Positions 25,089-32,821 of a stretch of DNA of 64,000 nt are shown here, in pieces. The notes beneath the pieces were generated by a model, which ran no database searches, was not told the origin of the DNA, and saw only the letters and a program-made list of their open reading frames with translations. A program made the position numbers and the translations under genes. Within the stretch, counting starts at the first letter, position 1. Each line of letters begins with the position of its first letter. Source of the DNA: Minisyncoccus sp023229485 (GTDB lineage: Bacteria > Patescibacteriota > Minisyncoccia > Minisyncoccales > Minisyncoccaceae). The stretch lies in NCBI GenBank assembly GCA_041663645.1, contig JBAYMH010000001.1:62001-126000 (forward strand), written 5' to 3'.

Positions 25089-25337
25089 ATGAAATTAAGT
25101 ATTGCAACCCCAGAAAAAATAATGTTTAAGGGAGATGTTGAAAATGTAAACATCTCAACTTATGCCGGCGATATTGGTGTTTTGTCGCACCATACCGCAC
25201 TTATTTCTGTAGTAAAAGAGGGAAGCATAAAGATTAAAACTGAAGAAGGGGAAAAGGTTTACAAAAACAAGCAAGGCGTAATAGAGATTCACAATAATGA
25301 AGCTATTATCCTTGTGCGGGGATGTACTGAAGAATAA
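25089..25337 (+). CDS. atpC: F-type ATP synthase subunit epsilon, beta-sandwich domain only
   Basis: The 82 residues cover only the N-terminal beta sandwich (KLSIATPEKIMFKGDVENVN, then GDIGVLSHHTALISVV), which contacts gamma and the c ring. The C-terminal two-helix hairpin that inhibits ATP hydrolysis in most bacteria (~50 residues) is absent. The frame ends at a stop followed at once by a strong terminator, so this is not a truncation by the window or an obvious frameshift. The enzyme therefore probably lacks epsilon-type inhibition. Confidence 0.9.
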   Translation: MKLSIATPEKIMFKGDVENVNISTYAGDIGVLSHHTALISVVKEGSIKIKTEEGEKVYKNKQGVIEIHNNEAIILVRGCTEE

Positions 25338-25341
25338 AAAC

Positions 25342-25364
25342 AAAACGCCGAATGGCGTTTTGAT
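25342..25364 (+). terminator. Terminator of the ATP synthase operon
   Basis: AAAACGCC/GGCGTTTT hairpin with loop GAAT, four bases after the atpC stop. Confidence 0.9.
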
Positions 25365-25477
25365 ACTTAGTGTTCATAATTATGTTTTACAATCGAGAAT
25401 TGACTTCAAATTTAGTTAGATCTTAATAACACTATCTTGGTCTACCAAGAAAATAGAACAAGATACATAAAATTATA

Positions 25478-25506
25478 TTGACAACAACGGCATTATCGTA
25501 TATTTT
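25478..25506 (+). promoter_or_regulatory. Promoter of the 25520 gene
   Basis: TTGACA (25478-25483), 17-base spacer and TATTTT; a TATATT two bases earlier gives a 15-base spacer. The TTG of the -35 box could be misread as a start codon of a longer frame. Confidence 0.6.
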
Positions 25507-25519
25507 TAAAAAGGTAAAT

Positions 25520-25681
25520 ATGGTAGAAGTAAACGGAAAAAAAGAAGGAGAACGCTATCTTGGAAAATTCTCAGAAAGAGCCCTTGATTTTATCGGATAC
25601 GAATATCGGGTACAAGAGTTGGAGAAAAAAGAAAAGGGACTGAAAATGTATGACGTTTTTGTCCACGAAGACAATATTTAA
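25520..25681 (+). CDS. 53-residue hypothetical protein
   Basis: A small charged protein starting MVEVNGKKEGERYLGKFSER with no recognised family. It has no cysteines and no membrane helix; the pattern of alternating short strands and a Lys/Glu-rich helix suggests a compact soluble fold. I choose the ATG at 25520, preceded by AAGG, over a TTG 14 codons upstream that lies in the promoter. It has its own promoter and terminator and stands alone between the ATP synthase operon and PBP1A. Confidence 0.6.
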   Translation: MVEVNGKKEGERYLGKFSERALDFIGYEYRVQELEKKEKGLKMYDVFVHEDNI

Positions 25682-25707
25682 GGCTAAAAATTAGCCTTCT
25701 TTTTTTT
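25682..25707 (+). terminator. Terminator of the 25520 gene
   Basis: GGCTAA/TTAGCC hairpin with an AAA loop followed by a T run, directly after the stop codon. Confidence 0.82.
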
Positions 25708-25712
25708 AAATA

Positions 25713-25744
25713 AAAAATCCCTCAATGTTGAGGTGGGATTTTTT
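25713..25744 (-). terminator. Terminator of the PBP1A gene
   Basis: Hairpin with AAAAATCCC/GGGATTTTT outer and CTCAA/TTGAG inner pairs, ending in a T run on the minus strand next to the PBP1A stop. Confidence 0.82.
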
Positions 25745-27887
25745 AGTTTGTTGGATTAGTGACTTGTTCTTCGGTTTGCTTTTTCTGTAACTCTTCTAAA
25801 AGTTCTTTTATTTTTTGAGTTTTTTCGTCCCCTTCAAGACCATCCCAAGGATTGGCTTCTTCGCTATATATAGGCTTTGTATTAAATATTTGAATACTTT
25901 TTTCTATGGCCTTTCTCCACATAGGAGCAGCAGTCATTTCACCAATAGCCCCCACAATCGGAGTTCGGTCATTGTTACCAGCCCAGACAACAACTACAGC
26001 ATCAGCCGTATATCCAATTGTCCATCCATCAACACTATTTTGAGTCGTACCTGTTTTTACCGCAACCCTATAATCATCAAATCTTAAAACAGAATTTTCA
26101 CCAAACATGGGAGCTCTAGCTACATTATCAGAAAGAATACTCGTAATCGTATTGCAAGTATTTTCACTCAATACCTTTCGTGGAGTTTTATCATTTTTAT
26201 AAATAACCTCTCCCTTTGAATCGACAATTTTTATAATTGCCGAGGAGGGGATAGCATATCCACCATTAGCAAAAACACTAAAGGCACTGGCCATATCAAT
26301 CATTTTTACATCAGCCCCACCGAGTGCAAATGGTAATCCATAAAAGTTGGCGTCTCTAGTAAGTGTCGAAATCCCCATTTTTTTAGCAAGATTCATCGTA
26401 TCTTGGAGACCTGCGTAATCTCTTAAGGTTTTTATGGCAGGAATATTTAATGATTGGGCAAGACCAGTTCGCAAAGTTATAGCACCCCTAAAGGACATGT
26501 CAAAATTGTTTGGTCGATAACCTCCTCCAAAATCAGTTGGCTCATCAACTACGATTGAATCAGCGGTTGCTCCTTTTTCAAAGGCTTGTGCATAAACTAT
26601 TGGCTTGAACGATGATCCAGGCTGTCGCTCAGACTGAACAGGAATGTTCATCCATGATTCAAAAAGGCAGTTTTTTCCAGGAGTACAGCCGGCAGGTAAT
26701 GAATCTCCCCATGCATCAGCAGAACCAACGAGAGCACGAACCTCTCCTGTTTTTGGATCCATTACTATCATCGCAGCATTATATGCTCCGTAGGACTTTC
26801 TATTTTTAATAGCCCCTTCTTTTACTATTTGTTCGGCTGCTTTTTGCATATCCCAGTCAAGGGTTGTGTATATTTTTAATCCTTTTGTTTCTAATACCCC
26901 AGGGCCATACTTTTCTTCAAGAATACTTTTAACATATTCAACAAAGTGGTAAGCAACATTTTTTTGCACTTTTGCAAACTTAAATTCATATTTCTCAGCC
27001 TCTTCTTTTTCTTTACTGGTAATATATCCTTCCTCCTCCATCCTTTTTAGTACATAATTCTTTCGTTCTAATAGGACATCCAAGTGAGAACCATAAGGAG
27101 AATAGTAGCTAGGTGATTGAATAGATGCAGCAAGTATTGCACATTCGGCAAGGTTTAATTCTTGTGCTGGTTTTTCAAAATAAGTTAAAGAAGTTTCTTC
27201 AATTCCATAAAGATTTATACCAAATGGAACTTTATTTAAATACCATTCAAGAATTTGGTCTTTTGAATACTTTCGATCAAGTTCTGTTGCAAGTAAAATT
27301 TCTTTTACTTTCCTTGTAATAGTTTTTTCAGCAGTTAAAAACGTTGCCCTAATTAATTGTTGAGTGATTGTAGAAGCTCCTTGATTTGGCGAGCGGGTAA
27401 TTAAATCATCTCTTATTGCTCTAGCCATTGCTTTTATATCGAACCCATGGTGTTCATAAAAATTAGCATCTTCGGTGGCAATAACGGCTTTTTGCATTAA
27501 TTTTGGAATTTTTGACAAAGGAACATAGGTTCTTTTTTCCTCTCCATAAACACTGGAAAGCAAAACTTCTCCTTTGTAATCATATATTTTTGTAGATTGA
27601 TTAAACTCTGTATCAGTAAAATCTTTTGGTCTTGGCAGATCTTTTGTCATATAGAAAAAGCCAATTATTCCTAATATCGTACACACAAAAAACAGCAAAA
27701 GCAGTCCACTAACTATCCGAAAGAACCAATTTTTTTTCTTTTTCTTTTTTTTAGGTGCACTGGGAAAAGGAACAAGTCCATCTCCATATTTCCTTTCGCT
27801 TAAATTATCTATAGTTTTCTTTTTTTTAAATATTTTATTCGTACTATCACGAACTTTAATTTTGATTTTTTCAATATGATTTTTCAT
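25743..27887 (-). CDS. Penicillin-binding protein 1A (bifunctional murein synthase)
   Basis: Class A PBP with glycosyltransferase and transpeptidase activity in the periplasmic or outer face of the membrane. After a Lys-rich cytoplasmic tail and one membrane helix (~56-80), the glycosyltransferase domain has its catalytic Glu139 in ATEDANFYEHHG and GASTITQQL. The transpeptidase domain has the SxxK motif in PGSSFKP (S425, K428), SLN in AQSLNIPAIK and KTGTT near residue 620. All catalytic residues are present; 714 residues is normal. With MltG (40.7 kb) and the MurE-like protein it implies a peptidoglycan wall. Confidence 0.95.
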   Translation of the reverse strand: MKNHIEKIKIKVRDSTNKIFKKKKTIDNLSERKYGDGLVPFPSAPKKKKKKKNWFFRIVSGLLLLFFVCTILGIIGFFYMTKDLPRPKDFTDTEFNQSTKIYDYKGEVLLSSVYGEEKRTYVPLSKIPKLMQKAVIATEDANFYEHHGFDIKAMARAIRDDLITRSPNQGASTITQQLIRATFLTAEKTITRKVKEILLATELDRKYSKDQILEWYLNKVPFGINLYGIEETSLTYFEKPAQELNLAECAILAASIQSPSYYSPYGSHLDVLLERKNYVLKRMEEEGYITSKEKEEAEKYEFKFAKVQKNVAYHFVEYVKSILEEKYGPGVLETKGLKIYTTLDWDMQKAAEQIVKEGAIKNRKSYGAYNAAMIVMDPKTGEVRALVGSADAWGDSLPAGCTPGKNCLFESWMNIPVQSERQPGSSFKPIVYAQAFEKGATADSIVVDEPTDFGGGYRPNNFDMSFRGAITLRTGLAQSLNIPAIKTLRDYAGLQDTMNLAKKMGISTLTRDANFYGLPFALGGADVKMIDMASAFSVFANGGYAIPSSAIIKIVDSKGEVIYKNDKTPRKVLSENTCNTITSILSDNVARAPMFGENSVLRFDDYRVAVKTGTTQNSVDGWTIGYTADAVVVVWAGNNDRTPIVGAIGEMTAAPMWRKAIEKSIQIFNTKPIYSEEANPWDGLEGDEKTQKIKELLEELQKKQTEEQVTNPTN

Positions 27888-27953
27888 AAATTTAATAACT
27901 CAATACTACCATATTTTTAACATTTTAAAAACCTTAAGAATTAACACATAATC

Positions 27954-27982
27954 TTGTTATTTTTTTGGTTTAGCCTTAATAT
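27954..27982 (+). promoter_or_regulatory. Promoter of tyrS
   Basis: TTGTTA, 17 bases, TAATAT; start near 27989, about 20 bases before the ATG. Confidence 0.68.
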
Positions 27983-28009
27983 AAATTTAAGATTTTAAAT
28001 AATTTTATT

Positions 28010-29227
28010 ATGAACATAGACACAGATCCAAAAAAAATAGATGAATTGCTGAGTAGGGGGACGGAAGATATTATCGATAAAGAACACTTAAGGGCCGCTC
28101 TTTTGTCAGGCCGACAATTACGTATAAAATTAGGCATAGACCCAACAGGTCCAAACATTCATCTTGGTAGAGCTACAATCCTTTTTAAATTAAGAGATTT
28201 TCAAAAACTAGGACATAAGATAGTTTTGATTATTGGGAATTTTACTGCCTTAGTTGGTGACGCATCGGATAAAGATTCTAGGCGTCCAGTTATTACTCAA
28301 GAAAAAATAGATGAAAACCTTAAGGATTATCTTTTTCAAATAGGAAAGATTTTGGATATTGAAAATGAAAAAATATTTGAAAAACATTACAACATGGAAT
28401 GGTTTGGAAAAATGAAACTAGAGGACATTCTTAAAATTTCAATGAACTTTACTGCCCAACAAATGATTCAAAGAAGAAATTTTAAAGAGAGATGGGAAGA
28501 TGGAAAAGAAATTGGAGTTCACGAATTATTATATCCAATGCTACAAGGCTTTGATTCTACTGTTATAAAATCAGATGTTGAGCTTGGCGGCTTTGATCAA
28601 TTATTCAATCTTAAAACAGGAAGAGATTTGCAAAAAATATACGGACAAGAGCCTCAAGATGTTATGACTTTCAAGATGATATATGGCCTTGATGGGCGAA
28701 AGATGTCAACCAGCTGGGGTAATGTGATTAATATTACTGATGAGCCAAATGATATGTTTGGTAAACTAATGTCGCTTCGAGATGAATTAATTATCGAGTA
28801 TTTTATTTGTTGCACTAGATTGGCCATGGATGAAATTAATGGCTATAAAGAGAAATTGGGGAATAAAGAAATAAACCCAAAAGAGATTAAAAAGATTTTA
28901 GCAAAAGCTGTTGTCGAAAGCTTTTACCCAAAAGAAGTCGCAGATAATGCCAAAAAAGAATGGGAGAATCAATTTGAAGAAAAAGAACTTCCAGCCGGAA
29001 TAGAAGAAGTAGAATTGACTGAAAATGTTTTTAATATCGTAGAGCTTTTACTTAAAGTAGGATTATTTAAAACAAAGGGAGAGGCAAGGAGAGTAATCGA
29101 ACAAGGAGGGATAAAAATTATAAAAGGCTCAGCGGTTGAGATTATAAAAAATTGGCAAGAGGAAATAAGGGTTGAAAAGGGAATGATAATCCAGTCAGGA
29201 AAAAGATATTTCAAAAAAATTATATAA
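28010..29227 (+). CDS. tyrS: Tyrosyl-tRNA synthetase
   Basis: Class I synthetase for tRNA-Tyr. The HIGH motif reads HLGR (51-54) after KLGIDPTGPNI, and the second signature is KMSTS (231-235) instead of KMSKS, as in the TyrZ-like group. The C-terminal ~65 residues form an S4 RNA-binding domain (LKVGLFKTKGEARRVIEQGG). 405 residues, normal. It is monocistronic with its own promoter and terminator. Confidence 0.95.
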   Translation: MNIDTDPKKIDELLSRGTEDIIDKEHLRAALLSGRQLRIKLGIDPTGPNIHLGRATILFKLRDFQKLGHKIVLIIGNFTALVGDASDKDSRRPVITQEKIDENLKDYLFQIGKILDIENEKIFEKHYNMEWFGKMKLEDILKISMNFTAQQMIQRRNFKERWEDGKEIGVHELLYPMLQGFDSTVIKSDVELGGFDQLFNLKTGRDLQKIYGQEPQDVMTFKMIYGLDGRKMSTSWGNVINITDEPNDMFGKLMSLRDELIIEYFICCTRLAMDEINGYKEKLGNKEINPKEIKKILAKAVVESFYPKEVADNAKKEWENQFEEKELPAGIEEVELTENVFNIVELLLKVGLFKTKGEARRVIEQGGIKIIKGSAVEIIKNWQEEIRVEKGMIIQSGKRYFKKII

Positions 29228-29228
29228 G

Positions 29229-29256
29229 AAAAGCACGGATTATTCCGTGCTTTTAT
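29229..29256 (+). terminator. Terminator of tyrS
   Basis: AAAAGCACGG/CCGTGCTTTT with a six-base loop just after the stop. Confidence 0.92.
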
Positions 29257-29334
29257 TATTAGTGTGAACGAGGTTCGACCTCGGACATAATTTATCTTTG
29301 CAAAACAAACAACAAAGCACCAATTACTAATTCC

Positions 29335-29823
29335 TTAAATTTTAAACCTTGTGTGATTCGCACAGCATATTGCGAGTGCGAGTGCATCAGCTGCATCATC
29401 AGGTTTAGGAATTTTTTCTAGTTCCAATAAATTTTTTACCATTTGTTGTACTTGATTTTTTGTTGCTCTTCCATATCCAGTTACCGCAGTCTTTGCCTGA
29501 AGGGGAGTGTATTCAACTATTGGAACTTTTTTCGCATGGATTGTCATCAATATTACTCCTCGGGCTTGACTCACAGGCATAACCGTTTTCAGGTTTTTAA
29601 AAAAATACAAACTTTCAACAGCTGCCATTTGCGGTTTAAATTCTTTTAGAATTTCAATTAATCCATTATTTAACATGCAAAGTCTTTCGGCAGTATCCAT
29701 GCCAGCAGGAGTGCTTATCGTTCCATATTTTAAACAGCTCAATTGTTTTTGAGCTGTTTGAACGTAGTCTATTACTCCAAAGCCAGTTGTAGCTGTGCCA
29801 GGATCAATTCCTAATATTATCAT
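29335..29823 (-). CDS. ruvC: Holliday junction resolvase RuvC
   Basis: RNase H-fold nuclease that cuts four-way junctions moved by RuvAB. The first catalytic Asp is in MIILGIDPGTATTGFGVIDY, Glu in AVESLYFFKN, and the C-terminal acidic pair in PKPDDAADALALAIC. 162 residues, normal. It is last in a minus-strand unit ruvB - LTD protein - yebC - ruvC, with yebC ending seven bases before it. Confidence 0.95.
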   Translation of the reverse strand: MIILGIDPGTATTGFGVIDYVQTAQKQLSCLKYGTISTPAGMDTAERLCMLNNGLIEILKEFKPQMAAVESLYFFKNLKTVMPVSQARGVILMTIHAKKVPIVEYTPLQAKTAVTGYGRATKNQVQQMVKNLLELEKIPKPDDAADALALAICCANHTRFKI

Positions 29824-29829
29824 AATTAC

Positions 29830-30546
29830 TTATTGTAGGTTTGTATAAATATTTTGAACATCATCATTATCATCAAGTGCATCATATAATTTCTGAAATT
29901 TTTCTTGGGTCTCTTGAGTTCCCATAACAGGTTCTTTTGCTACCCATTCTAGGTTAGCTTCTTTTGGTTTGATTCCATTATCAATAAAGAATCCTCTTAC
30001 TTTATCTAACTCGTCGGGTTTTGTATAAACAGTCATATACTCTTCGTCAAAATCAAAATTATCAGCTCCAGACTCTATGGCTAGTATTTCTAAATCCTCT
30101 TTGCTTTTTATATTTTTATCAATCAAAATAATACCTTTTTTATCAAACATCCATTTTATTCCGCCACCTTCAACCATTTTTCCTCCTTTTTGATTCAGAA
30201 TAAGCTTTATCTCACTGAGAGACCGCGTTTTTTTATCTGTGATACCATCGATTATAAGGGCACTTCCTTCGGGTCCATAGGCTTCAATGCTAAATTCCTC
30301 ATAGATACATCCTTCAAGCTCTCCAGCACCCTTTTTAATCGCTTTATCGATATTATCCGCAGGCATATTAGATTCCTTTGCCTTATCAACTACCGTTCTA
30401 AGGCGGGGATTGAAAGTCATATCAGATCCACCATCTCTAGCCGCAATAGTAATTTCCTTTGCGAGTTTAGAAAAAACCTTACTTCTCTTAGAATCCATTA
30501 CCTCTTTTTTGTATTTGATTGTACTCCAATGGGAATGTCCACTCAT
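29830..30546 (-). CDS. yebC: YebC/PmpR family protein
   Basis: Widespread family acting in translation of proline-rich stretches and/or as transcription regulators. The opening SGHSHWSTIKYKKEVMDSKR is the family signature (usually AGHSKW..IKHRK). I start at the ATG at 30546, giving 238 residues, because the preceding 15 codons are not family-like. Other conserved parts are MPADNIDKAIKKGAGE and EAYGPEGSALIID. The yebC-ruvC neighbourhood is the standard bacterial one. Confidence 0.93.
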   Translation of the reverse strand: MSGHSHWSTIKYKKEVMDSKRSKVFSKLAKEITIAARDGGSDMTFNPRLRTVVDKAKESNMPADNIDKAIKKGAGELEGCIYEEFSIEAYGPEGSALIIDGITDKKTRSLSEIKLILNQKGGKMVEGGGIKWMFDKKGIILIDKNIKSKEDLEILAIESGADNFDFDEEYMTVYTKPDELDKVRGFFIDNGIKPKEANLEWVAKEPVMGTQETQEKFQKLYDALDDNDDVQNIYTNLQ

Positions 30547-30607
30547 AGATTTGTTTTTTAAAATTATTTGCTTTGATAATACACTGAACAACCCAAAAAT
30601 TCAATAT

Positions 30608-31321
30608 TTATACAGATAATTTTTTAATTACTAATATTGAACCAGCCGAAAGAATTGCAGTAATACCAGCAACAAAATATGTTTCAGCTGGTATTGGCAG
30701 TTGACTACTTGAATTTTCAATTACGTCAGTATTATTATTTGCAACGCCTAAAGTTGAATCAATTTCAGTCTTTGCTGGTTCTTTTTTTGTGCCAATACTG
30801 TTTTTTTCTTTTGGCGTTCCATTTTCATTTTCACTATTTTGCCAATTAGTCTTATTGTTTCCATCCTCAAGGGGAATTATCTTTTCCATTGTCTGTTTCG
30901 TTTTGTTATCACCCGAAAACCATCCGGAGGAACAATCAATTTTATCGATCTCTTGGCCCTTTCTATCGCTCAGGATTATTATTTCGCCCTTATTATTGAA
31001 TGCTTTTTTAAAAATAATGTCAGCTTTTAACTCAGTAACAGTATTGTCAGAATTACGCTCCAACAGAAAGTAAGAATTTGCGGCAATAATACCTTTCAAT
31101 GGAACTTCTATCTTTGATATTTTTAATTTCCAATTAATTAAATTTATTTCTTTATTAGTAGTGTTGTACAATTCAATCCATTCTTTGGAATAAGAATCTT
31201 TTTGTCCCATCCAAGCTATTTCGTTAATAACTACTTCTCCTCTAGCAAAAGTAGTAATCGGAACAAGCAAAAAAATTATTATGAGAGGTCTAGAAAATAT
31301 TTTTATAATTTCCTTCGTCAT
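30608..31321 (-). CDS. Secreted or membrane-anchored lamin-tail-domain protein
   Basis: A 237-residue extracytoplasmic protein: signal sequence (FSRPLIIIFLLVPITTFARG), then a lamin-tail (LTD) beta sandwich at ~27-140 (EVVINEIAWMGQ, EWIELYNTT, WKLKISKIEVPLKGIIAANS), a low-complexity linker and a C-terminal hydrophobic helix (YFVAGITAILSAGSILVI) ending KKLS, like an anchor. LTD proteins are frequent on CPR and other bacterial surfaces; their ligands are mostly unknown. The ATG at 31321 gives a clean signal peptide. It interrupts the ruv cluster, between yebC and ruvB. Confidence 0.85.
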   Translation of the reverse strand: MTKEIIKIFSRPLIIIFLLVPITTFARGEVVINEIAWMGQKDSYSKEWIELYNTTNKEINLINWKLKISKIEVPLKGIIAANSYFLLERNSDNTVTELKADIIFKKAFNNKGEIIILSDRKGQEIDKIDCSSGWFSGDNKTKQTMEKIIPLEDGNNKTNWQNSENENGTPKEKNSIGTKKEPAKTEIDSTLGVANNNTDVIENSSSQLPIPAETYFVAGITAILSAGSILVIKKLSV

Positions 31322-31404
31322 AGCACTATCACTTTTATTAATTTCGAAATTTACGAAGTAAACTAACAATGCAGTTAACAATTACTAACTTCCGATTACT
31401 GACT

Positions 31405-32406
31405 TTATTTACTATCTGGATATTCAATGTCCAAGTGTTCATAAGCTAACTTTGTAGCACTTCTTCCTTTTTGACTTCGTTTTATTAGTCCCATTTGCAT
31501 CAAGTATGGTTCATATATTTCTAGGATTGCATTTTTTTCTTCAGACGTTGAAGCCGATAACGCTTGCAGTCCCGCTGGCCCGCCATTAAATTTTCTAATA
31601 ATAGTTTCAATTATTTTTTTATCACTTGGCTCCAGTCCAAGACTGTCCACCTCAAGAAAATCCAAAGCTTTAGTGGCAATATCCTTTGTAATACAATTTT
31701 CTTTACTTTCCATTTGTGAAAAATCACGTACCCTTTTAAGGAGTTTATTAGCAACTCTAGGGGTAAAACGAGAACGTTTTGCAATTTCAGATTTTGCTTC
31801 GTCATCTAGCTCAATATTTAATATTTTTGCTGAACGATCAATAATTTTTTTTATTTCCTCAGGACTATAATAATTTAATTGCAGAATTGAACCGAAACGG
31901 CTACGCAGAGGAGGTGATATCATATCGATTCTAGTTGTTGCACCTATTAAGGTAAAGTGCGGAAGTGCTATGTCGATTGTTTTTGCCATTGGTCCTTTTC
32001 CAAGAATGAGGTTTAATTTAAAATCCTCCATTGCGGAATAAAGATATTCCTCAACAAATCTATTTATACGATGACATTCATCAATAAACAAAATATCACC
32101 CTCATTAAGGTTTGTGAGTAAGGCAACAAGGTCACCAGATTTTTCAATAACTGGTCCCGATGTCGCCCGAATATTAGCTTCAGCTTCTTGTGCTATTATA
32201 TTGGCTAGAGTTGTTTTTCCTAATCCAGGTGGGCCATAAAAAAGCATATGATCAGGAGTTTCGTTTCTTTGTTTGGCCGCACCAATCATTATCTTCAAAT
32301 GTTTTTTTATTCTTTCTTGTCCAATATAATTATCCCACTTTGTGGGACGCAAAGATTCGACTATCTCGTCAATATTATCAAAATTGTTGGAGCTATTGAC
32401 AAACAT
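31405..32406 (-). CDS. ruvB: Holliday junction ATP-dependent helicase RuvB
   Basis: AAA+ motor of branch migration. It shows SLRPTKWDNYIGQERIKKHL, Walker A in FYGPPGLGKTTLANIIA, Walker B in ILFIDECHRI, sensor 1 in HFTLIGATTR and the arginine finger region PPLRSRFG. The C-terminal winged helix ends with the family-typical IEPYLMQ.GLI.R...GR.AT. 333 residues, normal. Its ATG region overlaps the -35 box of the divergent ncRNA promoter at 32396. Confidence 0.96.
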   Translation of the reverse strand: MFVNSSNNFDNIDEIVESLRPTKWDNYIGQERIKKHLKIMIGAAKQRNETPDHMLFYGPPGLGKTTLANIIAQEAEANIRATSGPVIEKSGDLVALLTNLNEGDILFIDECHRINRFVEEYLYSAMEDFKLNLILGKGPMAKTIDIALPHFTLIGATTRIDMISPPLRSRFGSILQLNYYSPEEIKKIIDRSAKILNIELDDEAKSEIAKRSRFTPRVANKLLKRVRDFSQMESKENCITKDIATKALDFLEVDSLGLEPSDKKIIETIIRKFNGGPAGLQALSASTSEEKNAILEIYEPYLMQMGLIKRSQKGRSATKLAYEHLDIEYPDSK

Positions 32407-32424
32407 TTTAAAGTGTGTTATATT
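32396..32424 (+). promoter_or_regulatory. Promoter of the 32431 ncRNA
   Basis: TTGACA (32396-32401), 17-base spacer, TATATT (32419-32424). The -35 box lies over the ruvB start region on the other strand. Confidence 0.8.
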
Positions 32425-32430
32425 TTAAAA

Positions 32431-32611
32431 ACAATTACTGCAAATAATTCTTGAATTGGGGGAAGGGATTCTCTTCTAGTGCTGGATAGCTCGGTTTCGA
32501 CGGGGTTACTCCTCGGAGGTTTCCTTAGCTTTAAGCCCGAATGCTCGAAGTTTCACCCCCCAATTCAGGAATGATTTGACGAATGCCACCCTCTCGGGTG
32601 GTTTTTTGTTT
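32431..32611 (+). ncRNA. Structured non-coding RNA of unknown family
   Basis: About 175 bases with a consensus promoter, no plausible reading frame, and a GC-rich terminator (CCACCC/GGGTGG plus six T, 32586-32607). A 16-bp closing stem joins ATTCTTGAATTGGGGG (from ~32446) to CCCCCAATTCAGGAAT (to ~32573). Inside I can draw hairpins AAGGG/CTCTT, GCT/AGC, and CGA-C-GGGG/CUCCUCG. It lacks the SRP RNA apical motif and the tmRNA acceptor ends, so it is neither. A divergent 6S-type RNA is possible. Confidence 0.7.
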
Positions 32612-32647
32612 TATTTATTATTTTATCACTTTTCTACTTCCATTCCT

Positions 32648-32815
32648 TCGGTTTGGCACATTCAAAATCTATAAACGCAATTCGTTCTAAATGTTTTCTT
32701 TTGGCACCTTTTATTTTGGCTGAAAATAAAGTAAGGCAAATTTTCAGCAGAAAATTTGAGTATGGCAAAAGGAAAGCATTTAAAAAAGAATTGCAAACAT
32801 ATTTAAATTTTATAT
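32648..32815. repeat. Dispersed structured element, copy 1
   Basis: Conserved flanks (TTGGCAC on the left, TTTAAATTTTAT on the right) enclose GCAATTC (32677-32683) and GAATTGC (32788-32794), which pair and extend as TAAATG/CATTTA. Two inner hairpins follow: TTATTTT/AAAATAA (32711-32729) and CAAATTTT/AAAATTTG (32737-32758). Copy 2 lies at 60550-60712 with the same architecture but different stem sequences. It sits immediately beyond the pilB stop codon. Confidence 0.75.
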
Positions 32816-32821
32816 ACTCCT

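Noticed and set aside
29258..29285. tRNA T-arm-like hairpin GAGGTTCGACCTC after tyrS
   Set aside because: No acceptor, D or anticodon arm around it; the stem is too short for a tRNA fragment and the loop is not 7 bases in the correct register.
32431..32611. Calling this RNA SRP, 6S or a second tmRNA
   Set aside because: It lacks the SRP apical GGAA-type motif and tmRNA acceptor ends; a 6S assignment needs a structural search I cannot do.
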